The notes under the pieces: generated by a model
The model's database searches: none
What the model was told of the DNA's origin: nothing
What the model saw: the letters and a program-made list of their open reading frames with translations, nothing else
Shown here: in pieces, positions 35,076 through 47,500 of the stretch
Position numbering within the stretch: the stretch's first letter is position 1
How the letters are laid out: each line of letters opens with the position of its first letter
Source of the DNA: Trebouxia sp. TZW2008
Taxonomy: Eukaryota > Chlorophyta > Trebouxiophyceae > Trebouxiales > Trebouxiaceae
NCBI GenBank assembly: GCA_002118135.1
Contig: BDIU01000123.1
Span: 186,001 to 250,000 of the forward strand
DNA length: 64,000 bases
Direction: 5' to 3'
Position numbers and translations under genes: made by a program

Positions 35076-36567
35076 ATGCAGCACAGCTTGATCTCGGGTA
35101 CCTTCGCTGGCTCAAGCTTCGCAGCTTTGTGTCAGCGGAAACCCCTGTCCCTGCGACTGAATAGGCCTCTACGCCAATGTATCCGAGCACGTAGCACATA
35201 CACAGAGCCTGGGCAAGCTGCAAGATCCTCCTTCGCAGGTGATAACGCTTTCAGTGCTTGCATGCTCCCGTTTCTGATATATCCCGTCACCGTTGTGCTG
35301 ACATGTCCTGTGTTACTGCTGAGTCTTGTCCTGCCCCAGCACAGGTGATCAGCATCTGCACAGATGTAGGCCAGGTGTAAAGCGTCGCCAATCAGTATGT
35401 TTGTCTTTTTGCTACCCGCAGCCTCTGTTGTGCAACAGCTTATCACAGTGCTTTCATGCATTTGCAGACTACAGTGCGAGTTGGACCTGATACCAACCAA
35501 GCTGGCTCAATGCGAGCTCCAGGTGCAGCAAAACTGCCAAACGTATGGTGGCGAGCCATTGCAGCTTTGTTCTATTTGGTCCCATCTTGGGACGTTGTCA
35601 TCTATGGCGAAGAGGTGTGGAGTCTTTTTAAGACTTCTATTTGGCTTATGTTGCCTTTTGGTAAGTACAGGCCAGTAGCCAAAATTCTGCTGGAACTGCG
35701 CTGTCCAACCAACGTGCATGCTGGGCACTGAGTTGTCAAGTCTGATTCTTTACTGCAGAGGCTAGTCTGCCATTTTACGGAGGCAGTCAATTTACGCCTT
35801 TGATCATTTTCTTTGTGATTTATTTGGCAGTTGTCAAGAACCTCAAGCTCCTTCACTTTGTCCGTTTCCATGCAATGCAGGTAAGTGCACAGCTCGACTT
35901 TGGCCAGTCCATGTCATGTTACATGCTCAGCAAACCCAGTGCTTAATACAATAACAACCCCACTACCTGCAACAGCGTCGTGTGCGCAATTATATTATTG
36001 TATGCATGCATACCGGCATAGATCTGGGCTTTTCAGGTGCTGATGCACACTCCTGGGGGCCACCTCCTGGGTTTTGTTGCTACACTTTCTGTATATGATG
36101 TCCACATGCTAAACGTTTTGTTTGCATTGCAGTCCGTCATGCTTGATATTGCCTCTATGGTCTATTCAGTCATCCTGCCAAATCTCCCCGAACCCATTCG
36201 GATGAGCAGAGTTATGAATTACTGTGACATGTATTTCTACAGCATTGCCATGTTCACGGTCATGTGGTGTGTGGTAGGCTGCTTGATGTGAGTACCTCCT
36301 TCCTGTTCATTTGCATGCAGCTGTCACGACTGTTGCCTGCCTGTTGCAGCATCTTTATGCTTGCCTTGGCATCCCTGACTGTTGCATGCCTGCAGGCTCG
36401 CCCCAGCCCATGCACAATCTGCACACACGACAATGACATCCTGTGGACGCATCTTGGCTACAGCCCATGCATTATCTGCACGCATGATGGTGGCATCCTG
36501 TGCATGCATCTTGGCTACAGGCCATAGACAATCTGCACGCATGACAGTGATGTCCTGTGCATGTTAA
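35076..36567 (+). CDS. Tic20-family chloroplast inner-envelope translocon subunit
   Basis: Tic20 proteins are four-helix membrane proteins of the TIC protein-import channel. The ATG at 35076 begins MQHSLISGTFAGSSFAALCQ, an S/A/R-rich transit peptide. Exon 1 (35076-35238) joins in phase to 35523-35660: LPNVWWRAIAALFYLVPSWD, helix 1. Exon 3 (35759-35880) gives QFTPLIIFFVIYLAVVKN and LLHFVRFHAMQ. Exon 4 (36133-36287) gives SVMLDIASMVYSVILPNL and YFYSIAMFTVMWCVVGCLM. The WWRA and RFHAMQ-x-LDI signatures fit the family. The last exon is uncertain. An acceptor at 36396 joins in phase to a 57-bp tandem repeat ending at 36567. Another at 37250 gives a 23-residue tail. Neither matches a usual Tic20 C terminus. 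Confidence 0.75.
36410..36565 (+). repeat. 57-bp tandem repeat, about 2.7 copies
   Basis: GCCCATGCACAATCTGCACA-type units recur near 36.41, 36.47 and 36.52 kb. The period is a multiple of three and the frame stays open (ILATAHALSARMMVASC). Confidence 0.7.
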
Positions 36568-38227
36568 TAAAGCCTGCATCATGCTGTGTTGTGGCTACTT
36601 ACTCACCGTCCCATGAAGCTCAGGCAATGCAAGGGAGTGGCCTTTTGATCAGCCAATACAAACCTGGCTTTATCTGTTCACAAGTGCAGTGTTGTGTGTG
36701 CTGCACTTTCTTGCAATGCCAGACAGTTGATCGTGCTACCATATTGCAATGTCTGCCTCAAGTCTTTGTCATCATTGCATGCTCACTGAGCAGCGCAATT
36801 TCGGTCAGCAAAGCTTTGTGTGCTGATCCGCAGGGGCTGTTATTCTGAGGTCAAATTCATTTCAGAATCAGTCTATGTTCAAGTAGAGCAAGTCCAGTGA
36901 GTAGCCACACAGCTGATGCCAATTTGCTCGCACGTTTTGTGATTGCCACAAGTGTTGAGAAATGGCATCCATTGTTTACATTCTATCCTCATTGCCTCCC
37001 TCTTTGAGCACGGTTTGTGTGGTCTGAACTTGCCCCATGTTTGCACATATGTTTGCATGGAGGGGCAAACACATGTTGCCGTCATTGAGCCAAGCTAGTT
37101 TCATATGCGCATCTGCATTGCGTTTGCAGTTGGTAAGCTGCACCGATCTGTATCTATGCAGGCACATGCAGTGATGTTTGAGGAGCCACGTATGATGATA
37201 CTCGCTGTGCAATATCGGTCATTTACAATGTGTAACGAGGTGATTTCCACAGGAGCTTGCAGCTTGCAACAGTGCAACTCCCAAAAGATCAGCAAGGGTA
37301 TGCACTTGGGCAGTGTGCTTAAGCTCATCTCTGAATGCTGCTATCATGCACAGCCTTAGAGTCTAGCGCTCAGTACACAGAAGGTGATGGCTTCAGCGAA
37401 ACAAAAACCATTGGCATCCAATGGCGGCAATACTGGCTGCATGGTTTATTAGATTTTGCTGCCCTACACTTCACTTGTAGAATGACATGTACACATACGA
37501 GGTCAGCTCGCGAAACTGAGCAACCATGTTGCTTCTGACATGCTCTGACAGCAAGCAAGTTGGCAAAGGGTTCATGAACATTGGAAAAGAATCTACTCAT
37601 AAGGACAAAAAGATTCAGCATAGAATGATCAATAACCATGAATTGTACCAGCTACCATAGAGGATGCTTTGCATAAGCCAGTGACGACGCGTCGCGCTGG
37701 TTTGGGGTCGATCAGGAACGCAAGGGGCTGAAAGGAACAAGAGAACTTCACCGGGAGATAGGCTACTGCGACATAGTGTTCACAGCTACAGCCCCGGCAT
37801 TGCCCCTTGACACAACTCTCCGGAGTAGAGCTATTCTTATCAGCCAATTATTATACTTGCATGACTGACCATGCGACCATTGCCAATCAAATGCAAATGC
37901 CAGTGCAAATGCTGTCGAAAAGTGGATGCTGTGTGCGGGCCTTAGTCTGGGCCTTAGTCAACCATTTGACGACCACACACAATGTGCGAAGACTTGTGTA
38001 AGGTCAAACGCCTATGCCGTTATTGCGTATAGTGTTCAGCATCGCAACATCAATAGACGTCAAAGCGTCATCCTGCGGTGCATAGTTGCTTTGATACGTC
38101 GCAGGTACGCGCCATGCGCATGTTTGACGATCTGTTGTGGAGTCTGCCTCCTCTCAGCTTGGGGACTTTGTTATTCAAAACCGTAGTTTGGCAGAATGTT
38201 TAGCCATTTCCATTGGGACTTCGCTGC
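36568..38227. other. Region between Tic20 and START-like genes
   Basis: Nothing recognisable up to about 37.6 kb apart from the alternative last Tic20 exon near 37.25 kb. About 37.68-38.2 kb turns CpG-rich and probably contains the promoter and 5' UTR of the START-like gene. Confidence 0.35.
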
Positions 38228-40635
38228 ATGGGACAATTGTGCGCCAAGCCACGGACTTCTGACAAAAAACCCGCTGCTAGCCCTGATGCTCAGGCAGAAC
38301 CTTGCGTTGAGCTTGACAACTCGGTCCCTGCTGTGAAAGGGCGCCCTGGGGAGCTGCAGGCACAACATGTTCTTCCTGAACCACAGCCGAGCGATGCCGC
38401 GTCCTCAGAGCTCGACGTTGTGGTGCAGCACTTGCGTGAGACAAACTACTCTGTGACTGGCTCAGCGCCTGAGCTTTTGCAGCAGTGGGATCATGATCAC
38501 AGAGTGGTGCTGGACTCCATAGAGGCTGCCATCCAGGTAGCAGCTCCTGCATACGTCCAGCAGTTGCATCGCTGTTGCACTCAGTCACTAAGCTCGCTCC
38601 AGCCACAGGAGTCCTGCAAAGCGCGTTGTGCTGTGCGAGCAATGAAGTATTGAAGTCAGTGAATTGACAGAGCAAAGAGCTGCCAGAAACAACAAATTTT
38701 GGCTGTGCAAGTTTGCCACAGAGATGCTTGCATGCAGAGGACCCAAAATCATCGGCAAAGTGTGGAGTCAAGTCCAACTCATCAAACCTTTCCAGCTGCT
38801 CGCCATAATTTACCAGCTGTATATGTTCACACGACACAGCCGCACAGCAAGCTAGGCCCTGCTCATCATCAAGCACCTCCACCACCTCTGCAAACTGGTG
38901 CTCAGCATCATGCACCTTCGCCACCTGTGCAAACTGGTGCACCGCAACAGGACATTGCTCTGCAAGATGAGCCCTTGCTTCATCAAGCTCAGCAGGCATA
39001 TGCAGGTGTGCAATCTACTTGTGTGTTCTTAAAACATGCTGTGTACTGTCCATATAGCATGCATGGTGGGCGGATGACGAGTGAGCGACACGTCAGCGTT
39101 CACTGTTCGATATCTGATTCACACAGTGGGCTCTTTAGTTGAGTCTGACTCAGCTGAGCGTCACGGGGCAAGCTTGAGCCGCCATTGTATTCATCATAGC
39201 ATAGAGACCGTTCTGCAGTCGTCTATACATCGCAGGCTGAGCTCTGTTGTGCTGTTTTGCCTAGTGCTTGTTACACCCCCATGATGCACTCTGCTTCGCC
39301 ATGAGATGTCCTCAGGCAGCAAGCACCACAGCGTTGAAAAGTCAGTGCCAACATTCGTTTTGTGCGCCCATTTTGAGCACCGTTGCTGCTCCTGCATTGA
39401 GTAACGCAGGTCGGGAGTGCGCATTCACACACACTGCAAGGGCAGATGCTCCCTTTGCTTCAGCAATGATCTGCATTGGCTCTCTTGGATGAAATTGACA
39501 TTGGTCTTGCTTCAGTTGCATCTGTTTGTCACTCCTGTCTTGCATCCCTCACAGCTGCCTCACAGCTGCCTCACAGCTGTCCTGGTAAGCTGCAGACGGA
39601 AGGCTTTTGCAAGCTCATAAACGAATGCAAGAGCTCAGCAATGCACGGGGCATAGATTACATGAACAGCGACAACCACTTCCCAGAGATTGGCCCAGACT
39701 TGGCAAACCTGGACGCCCTCAAAGACAGTATAGACAGGGTGACTGCTTCAGCACATCATTCATCCATGCACTCACTCACTCACTAACGCATGCACTCACT
39801 CACTCACTCACTCACTCACTCACTCACTCACTCACTCATGTATTCATCACAATCACTTGCTAGGCAGGCTCCAAAGGTTATCGACTAGGTACGTACAGGT
39901 GCAATTAGCTGCCTCCATGCAAGTCTGTTCAACGCTGTTTTGAATATACTCAACTGGACAAGCAAGGCAGACACGTCCCTGTACACGATTTGCTGCCCAG
40001 CGCGTCTATGGTCACATTGCTCAGTCTTTTCACAGGATCTGAATCTCTCAAACTCAAAGGACAACATACTGTGTCTACCAGACGATGGCGCCCCGCATTG
40101 TCAGGCGGCATTGGCCTTGATTTCAGCAGTGCATGCAATGCAGTCAAGCTGCTTCATCATCCAAGGTCTTGCATCTTTGCAGAGCCTTGATGTCAACATG
40201 CACTCAAAACTGAGCAATTCAGTCAGATCAAAACAGCTTCTGTTCAACTCAAATGGAGGCAGCTGATTGCGCCAGTTGCTGAGCTCAAAGCCTGCTTAGC
40301 AAAGTCGTGAATTAATGAACGCCACCATGGATGATCATGCTGCTCATTGCTCTGCAGGGCTTATATGATCTCAAGAACCATGCAGGCTGGACTGTAGCAA
40401 GAGATGATGACCTTCAGGTCATGTATCGACATCAAGCAGGTCGGATCACAGCTATGTCTTCTTCTGTGTGTGACCTTCCCCTATACAGCATCATATCCTC
40501 TTCACCGTCCTGCCACTTCAATCGCGTTTGCCTGTAGCTATGCAGTACCTCCATGTCAAGCATGCATGTGGTCTGATGATGCATGCAGCCTCAATGACGT
40601 TATTATCAGTCAGTCAGTCAGTCAGTCAACCATTC

Positions 40636-40674
<39 letters not shown>

Positions 40675-43083
40675 TTCAATGCATGTTGCCCTCTGCTGCA
40701 TCTAATGCAATTGCCTGTCTAGCTTCGGTGACCTTCAAGCAATACCATTGATGCCTTAATGGTGTGTCATTGCATTTTTTGCTGTCAGCTCCTGTTGAGA
40801 CTTCCTGCAGCAGCAAGCTGCACCATACAAACCTTGCGTAGAGCAAAATTGCAAGCTGTGGTGCAGCTGCAGTCCCGCGACTGCATGTGATCTGTGTAAA
40901 GCTGCACGGGGGGTTGTGTCTGAGGTCTTTGTCTGTGCATGTACCCACAGCATGCACAAGGGCTCAGAGATCACTCAGTTCTGTGACCATGAAAGGGGTG
41001 ACGTGTGCAGATGCAAAAAGCTCAAAAATCAATCAGTTCTGTGACCTTGAAAGGGGTGACATGTGCAGGCACATCCATACACAGCTTCAAGTTTTCAGCT
41101 GACTTCAGCTCGCCTCTCGAGCACATCCTGGCAATGAGTCGCGAATTTGACCTGACCCACATCTGGAACAGATACGTGCTTGACAGCATCATATTGACAG
41201 AGCCTTCCATCTTTGAGAGCACGCTGTATGCGGCCTCTTGGCTTCCATTTCCCTTCCCACATATTGATGTTGTGGTTCAAGCAAGAGGGATTGACTTGGC
41301 TGATGTAAGCAAGCCTGTCCTCTGAGGCTTTTGACCAGCTCTTACCGACACAATCTGGCTTACACAATCTGGCTACTTTCCTTACATGCTGCTTGTTTTC
41401 TGCCTTTCCGTTCTAAGCATGTTGTTCAAGGCCTTGGTCGCCTTGGCATGACATATCTTTTGCACCTAGTCATGTCATATTCTGGGGGACATTGCAGCAT
41501 GTACTGAATGCCCAAATCAAACAAAAATGACCTGGTGGGACATGTCTTGCGCGACACTCACCTAGTACTTGTGCGGGCATGCGTGACAATCACTGCTATC
41601 ATCATGACTATGATCTGAGCATTGGCACCATTGTCATTCTTTATCATTGCAATGTGTTGAATCATCCCCAGCGCCTAGCAGCTGTAGGGCATAGATCAAG
41701 GACACGAGTATTTGGCCCGCTGTGCATGCCGATTTGTACAATCACAAAGGAATGTTTTGCTGAGCAGGAGGACCGTTGTCTGCTGATCCTGATGCACACG
41801 CCAGAAGACTTGTCTTCTCTTCAAGAGTTGCTGCCGGCATCTGCAGCTAAGCGCAAGCATGCTGATGTGATGCCTGGTTCCTGCATACGCTTGCAGCCTC
41901 TGCCACCTTCAGCCAGTAAGTCTTCTGCCCCTTTGAGAGTTTTTGTTTGTTTTGGGCTCATGTTCACAAAGCGAACAACAGTAATTTTGACATTTGTCAC
42001 TGCCGATGTGTGACTCCATTTCTGCATATGTTTGCAGTCCCTAATCTGACAGAATGTAATCTGTTTTTGGCTCATTTCCTTTTTTTTTCATTTTGTGAGC
42101 ATGAACAGTGAATTTTGATACCGTGAATTGCTGATGTGATGCCGAGTTCCTGCGTACGCTTGCAACACCTGCCACCATTAGCCAATTAGTCTTCTGCCCC
42201 TGTCAGAGTCTCGGTTTGTTTTGGGCTCATTTTCACAAAGTGAAAAACGGCAATATCTGACTCCTGTAACTGCTGATGTGTTGCTCCGTTCCTGCATACG
42301 CTTGCAATCCCTGTCAACTTCAGCCAGTCAGACTTTGCTTCTGTCAGAAGTTTGTTGTGACCTTCCATTTTGTTGTAACTTGTACAACACAAATCGTCCC
42401 TGTCAATTTGTAATTGATTGCAAATTTTGCCTCATAGGCCAAAGCAATTGTCATCAAGAAGTATGCACTCAGTCGCTTACCGATGGAGGCTTGATTGTGT
42501 CACTGTCTCTGTCGCTCTGTGCATGTGCACTGCCGTCATGTCTTCACAAGGAGCAATAGCAGCTCTGCGCATGCTCCAGCGGCCCCCAGTTTCGAATGCA
42601 CCTTTGTTGAAAGCATGCGCAAGTTGCAAGATTGCCCTGCACTTGAGCATACACATCTTACGATATCACCCAAAACAGTATACTGATGACAAAGCATGGC
42701 AAGCAGTGCCTGACAAATGGTAACATGCATTGCCTTATCAGGCTTCTTGTGAAGAAGAAGCCTCATACCTGGCCAGGAGGGTTCTGGTCGAGCATGTTTT
42801 GCAACTGCTTGCAGATGGGGCGGAGCGTGTGAGGGCATCAGTCATCACCCACATGGACCCACACATCAAGCATGTGCCAGCCATGCTGCTGAATTTCATC
42901 CTGAAAGTCATGTCGCCTTTCATCTTTGGCACCATACAAAAGGTGCTAAAGACTGAGTTCAGCAGTCCTGACAAGGTGCTGCCGACTCGCATGCGTGAGA
43001 AGCCAGAACTTTATGGCCTTATTCGTCCGCGCATTGCTGAGCATGTTCACCGGTTACAGCAAGAAGATGGTGTATCCCTTTAA
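38228..43083 (+). CDS. START-like lipid-binding domain protein with myristoylation-type N terminus
   Basis: The ATG at 38228 gives MGQLCAKPRTSDKKPAAS. Gly2 followed by Cys5 is a plausible N-myristoylation plus palmitoylation site, implying membrane tethering. Exon 1 (38228-38536) is disordered. A P/Q-rich exon follows at 38.85-39.0 kb (HHQAPPPPLQTGAQ in two tandem versions), then ELSNARGIDYMNSDNHFPEI near 39.63-39.74 kb. The START-like fold begins at 40.36 kb (GLYDLKNHAGWTVARDDDLQ, VMYRHQA). It continues at 41073 (TSIHSFKFSADFSSPLEHIL, FDLTHIWNRYVLDS, ASWLPFPFPHIDVVVQARG), 41.76 kb (DRCLLILMHTPEDL, then MPGSCIRLQPLP) and 42.75-43.08 kb (HIKHVPAMLLNFILKVMSPF, IFGTIQKVLK). Exons between 42.35 and 42.73 kb are not resolved. 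The lipid ligand is unknown. Confidence 0.7.
39768..39840. repeat. (CACT)n microsatellite
   Basis: Runs of ACTC units interrupted by AACGCATG, inside an intron of the START-like gene. Confidence 0.9.
40608..40675. repeat. (CAGT)n and (CAAT)n microsatellites
   Basis: CAGT x5 is followed closely by about nine CAAT units, inside an intron of the START-like gene. Confidence 0.9.
40965..41073 (+). repeat. Duplicated splice-acceptor block (START-like gene)
   Basis: ATCAGTTCTGTGACCTTGAA then AGGGGTGACATGTGCAG occurs twice about 56 bp apart. The second copy supplies the acceptor of the exon starting at 41073. Confidence 0.7.
41850..42345 (+). repeat. Three copies of the GSCIRLQPLP exon end (START-like gene)
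   Basis: The block GCTGATGTGATGCC to CTTGCAGCCTCTGCC, plus intron bases GTTTGTTTTGGGCTCATTTT, recurs near 41.86, 42.13 and 42.28 kb. Only the first is in frame with the gene. Confidence 0.7.
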
Positions 43084-44532
43084 GCTGGTCTACAAGCTGC
43101 CTGTTTCTATAGCAGTGTGCAGCTGCAACGATTTTGTTGGGCGTTTGCATCTCAGATTGATGAAAGATGTTGTATTGCTTTGTGTTTTGCAATGACTGCA
43201 TGTGTCATTGATATTGCTCAACAGGACATATGTGTACTGCACCTATCTAGGTACTGTCAGGTAGTGCTTTAGGTTTGGTTTTGAATGCATGCAGCTGTCA
43301 GATAGCCTGTTCATTGATTAGACAGATGCCACATGTGTGCTGTCATTCTTTAGCTGTGATGAGTCCTGCAAAATCCTTTCTTCCAAGCAAATCTGTGGTG
43401 GGCTTGTCCATTCAACGTAGCTGAGTATAAAGCTATGTTTGGAAGAGAAAACATCAGCGATATAGCTGAATGTATGGAGCGTTCAGTGAGCGTTATCAGT
43501 GTATAGGTAAACTCATAGTGCAACACTTGCCCTGAGTTTCACTGCTGAGACACGGCTGCGAGAATTTTGGCTTTGTACGGGTTGCTGTTGCGCATGTTGC
43601 TATTGCCGGGACACGTCTGCTCATGATAAGCAAGGCAAGGCAATAATCGCCTGTCTCTCGACAAGCAGACGTCCAAGCCTCGGGAGGGTTTTGCTTCGCA
43701 CGCTGCTCACAAGCCACCTGGTGCAAATCCATGCGGACAGCTTGTACATCGTGCGAGCGGTGACGCCGTGTCGCCAATCATGCTGCAGGGGCTTTGAAAG
43801 GCGATTTTGCGCATTGCCGCTGCCAGGGCAGCTGCCTCAGGTTGTCATGACCCTAGAGGGAAGCAGGTTTGCTTGTCCCATAGCTTAGTCGATTGCCTTG
43901 TGCATGCAATGCAACATGTACGACTGTCTCTTGAAGCTGCCAATATATATGCACGGCCGTGTATGCACGAATGCCTACAGCTGTAAAAGCTGCTATTGCT
44001 CATGAACATTATTGTGGACACAGCGATTGCATACCACATGATGACCTTCGACAGAGGTCATGTAGTGTTCAGACCCCACCGAAACGGTTTTTCAACCACC
44101 GTTGGAAGGCTGCTCGCTGCATGCAAGACGCGCCTCATGCCAAAACCCCCACAGGTAATACATAAATGTTCCAGCAGTTATTCATTTAGCACTCAAAATG
44201 GTTGCACAGTTTTACTGCACGTGCTTACTTGGTGATCTGGAAGCGAACTCCCAAAACTGCATTGACAAGCTGCATATCTTTTCACTGCAGCTAGACTCTC
44301 TTGTACTGACACTTTGCCACTGAAGTGTACCACTCAAGTGTGCGAAGACAGCATGCCACTGATATCTTTTTACTTACTTTTCAGAAATCTCATGTGCAGC
44401 AAAACTTGCCACATCATGAGCAACTACAGAGGTCCCTTCGTGATGCTCAGAACAAGCCAGCCTGGCAAGACAAGACTTGTGCCACACACACCTAGCTCTC
44501 TTGCTGGACAGTGTAACTATATTATTATTTCC
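43084..44532. other. Intergenic region with a CpG-rich island, gene not identified
   Basis: About 43.49-43.87 kb is CpG-rich like the other 5' ends in this window. Downstream on the + strand about 43.99-44.16 kb is open and ends in a PPQ/GTAATA donor (YHMMTFDRGHVVFRPHRNGF). This could be an exon of a small unrecognised gene. I cannot build a full reading frame with an ATG. Dispersed repeat A copy 4 lies at its right end. Confidence 0.35.
44415..44530 (+). repeat. Dispersed repeat A, copy 4
   Basis: GATGCTCAGAACAAGCCAGC then CTGGCAAGACAAGACT and CACACACACCTAGCT match copy 1 almost base for base over about 55 bp. Confidence 0.6.
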
Positions 44533-47500
44533 CTATCCCAGTGGACTTGAGTCAAGCTCTGCCATGTTGAAGGGCATCATATCTGCTGCTGTTGCTTGAA
44601 CATGTACACGCCCTTTGATGTCTAGGTTGGAGAACAGCTTGGTGTCATCTTCCCGTTTCACATACACTTCAAATTTCTGCATGCCAGGAACATGTCTTAC
44701 CAATGAGTTGACTCAAAGGTGCAAGTACTCAGTTGCGCACATGTACAAATGAGTGCAAAGAAAGTAGCCTGTGCTCATATGACATGCACCATAAGCAGGC
44801 CTGCGCCCTTTTGCCGGCCAGCATCAGGACTGTGAATGCTTCCATGCTTTCAAAGTCAACAATCAAAGCTGAGTGCTATTGCAAAAAATAATAAGGGTAC
44901 TCACCACGTCATCGTCAAAAACTAGGAAATACTTGAAAAATAAGCCCATGAACAGCTTGTCCTGGATTGTGGCAGGCGTCGTGATTCTTCCCTCAGGCGT
45001 TTCCTTCATGCTGATGCGTGATGGCTTGATCATCACATGCGACTTCTCTGTAGTGAGTCCCGTTCTTTTCACAAACTGCACCCACATGGCTATGTCAAAT
45101 CATGGCGAACTATGTCACACTGCAAATTATTGCATCAAAGCAACTTTGTGGTGCAGCCAGGTGTTGCATAAGCGTCTAGCGCTGCACGTTAACATGGTAC
45201 CAATGCAACTGCAACAGGCTTGCTGATGAACAGTCTCAGGTTGTTCTTGGTGAACAGCTCGCCAGTTAGAACTGCCTGTGTATAGGAGTGGTGACAGCAC
45301 AGCATGGCACTGCACAGCAACACAAGCAACGCAAAGCAAAGCAACTCAGCGCAAATGACATGATGCAGCACAGCGCAGAGCAACAGATCACAGCACAGCG
45401 CAGCGCAACAGATCACAGCACAGCACAACTCAAGATAACGCAACACACAGCAGCGCAGCTCAGCACAACATACATATACTGAATCATTGGCTGATCACAC
45501 TGACCTGGCAGCTGGAGGGAAGGTGGTTCACATCAGCAATGAAGTCCAGGACGAAAGGCGTGGCTGGGTTGTGCAAAATCTCCCTAGGCGTGCCTTCCTG
45601 CTCAATGCGACCCCTGACAGAGACAACAGACCTTCAGCTTGCATCACAAGACATACGTTTAGGTCTCCAAATGACACTTCTTCGCATAAAGAGTGCGGCG
45701 AGCAATGCATGCTTCCCTGATATTGCACTGTCCAGCGGGCAGCCGTGTAATAGCCATTTGCAGGAATTGTGCTGAATGAGAGCAATAGCTTGTGTTGTGG
45801 ACTGTTGTATGCAGCGGGGGAGCACCTCACATGTCCATCGCTTGACTCCAAACTCTGTGCAAACCGGGACCAAGCATACTTGCGGCAAGACGACTTCCTC
45901 ACTTCATGATTGGAGCAAGGCCAAATCATGAAACGCCATCGTATCACCAGCCCAACACAAACACATCCTTGATTATGCGACACAATGTTAGATTGCTGAA
46001 TGCAGAGTGGCATGAGAGTAGCAAAATTGTACCTGTTGAAGATGACAACTTTGTCTGCAATGCCAAAAGCTTCATCTTGGTCATGGGTGACTAAGATACT
46101 GGTGACCCCGACTTTGCGAATGATGTCTCTGACTGCATCCCTCAGCGTCATGCGCACCTGATGCACACACAATACCTTGAATTTCTACACTTGCAGCAAA
46201 TACACTTGTGCATGACAAGTTTCTGGAACGGGCTTGAGAAAGTGCAATACCAACTCACAAGGCGACGCGGCTATGACAGGAATTGCTGCATTTCTATCAT
46301 GGTAGTAGCGATCATGAAATACTTGTTTGAATGTGAATTAAAAATCAAAAGGGTGACAAATGATCACCTCAGGATCAAGAGCACCAAAAGGTTCATCAAG
46401 CAGCAGCAATTGTGGATTACAAGCCAGGGCTCTTGCAAGGGCCACACGCTGCTTCTGCCCTCCAGACAACTGACCAGGTTTGTGCTGCCCATACCCTGGC
46501 AGCTCAACCATGTCCAACAGCGCTTTAACTCTGCACAAAAAACCCAAACTTCGATGTCAATCACAACATGGTGCTTCTATATCTTGGGCAAGGGAGCGTC
46601 TGCAGACGTGCAGCTTCTGCCCTTCAACATCCACTTTCCAACGTCAAAGCCTGGTCGCTCAACTATTTGTAACAGTGCTGTGCATCTGTGATCCCCAAGT
46701 GGGCCTCCAATGCCAAATTCTGGCAGCTTCAGCATGTTTGACAGCGCTGTAATCCTGCACAGACGATTCAAATTGTGAAGCTGCTCACGTCATGCTGCTG
46801 AGAAGGCAGGCTGGCGTACAGCAAGTGTACACAAGATATGGTCAACAAGCCAAGGATTGATCATCAATGCAGGTTTGGACTGCTACATCACACCTGCCAT
46901 GCAAAACAGGCAACGTTGCAACTACATGGAGGGCAGCAATGTGCCGCTGGAAGTAAGAGCATCTCTTCATGTCGAGGTGTCAGGAGTGCCGGAACGCAGA
47001 CACACCTCTCCTCTTCATCAATGTCCAGATCTTGAATGCGAGGTCCAAAGGAGATGTTTTGAGCCACTGTCATATGCTTGAAGAGCGCGTAGCCCTGAAA
47101 CACCATGCCAATCTGTCTGTCCTGCACCCGTATATCTGTTGCATCCACATCTGCAGCACCACCAATCTCAGGAAACTGCTTGTGTTTACAGGTCAAATCT
47201 CCACCATGTACTCCACAGACTCCAGACTCAAAGTTTGCAATACAACATGATGATTCCTGTCAGGCTACAAATGGCAAAAAATGTTGCCCTGAAACACCAT
47301 GCCAATCTCTCTGTCCTGCACCCGTATATCTGTTGCGTCCACATCTGCAGCACAACAAATCTCACGACATTGCTTGTGTTTACAGGTCAACACTTCACGA
47401 TGTACACCACAGACTCCAGACTCAAAGCTTGCAATACAACATGATGATTCCTGTCAGGCTACAAGTGGCAAACGATATTGCCCTGAAACACCATGCCGAT

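Noticed and set aside
38277..38999. 240-codon open frame on the minus strand
   Set aside because: It lies antisense to the START-like gene's first exons, has no recognisable domain, and mirrors the codons of the + strand frame that begins with a good ATG and myristoylation motif.
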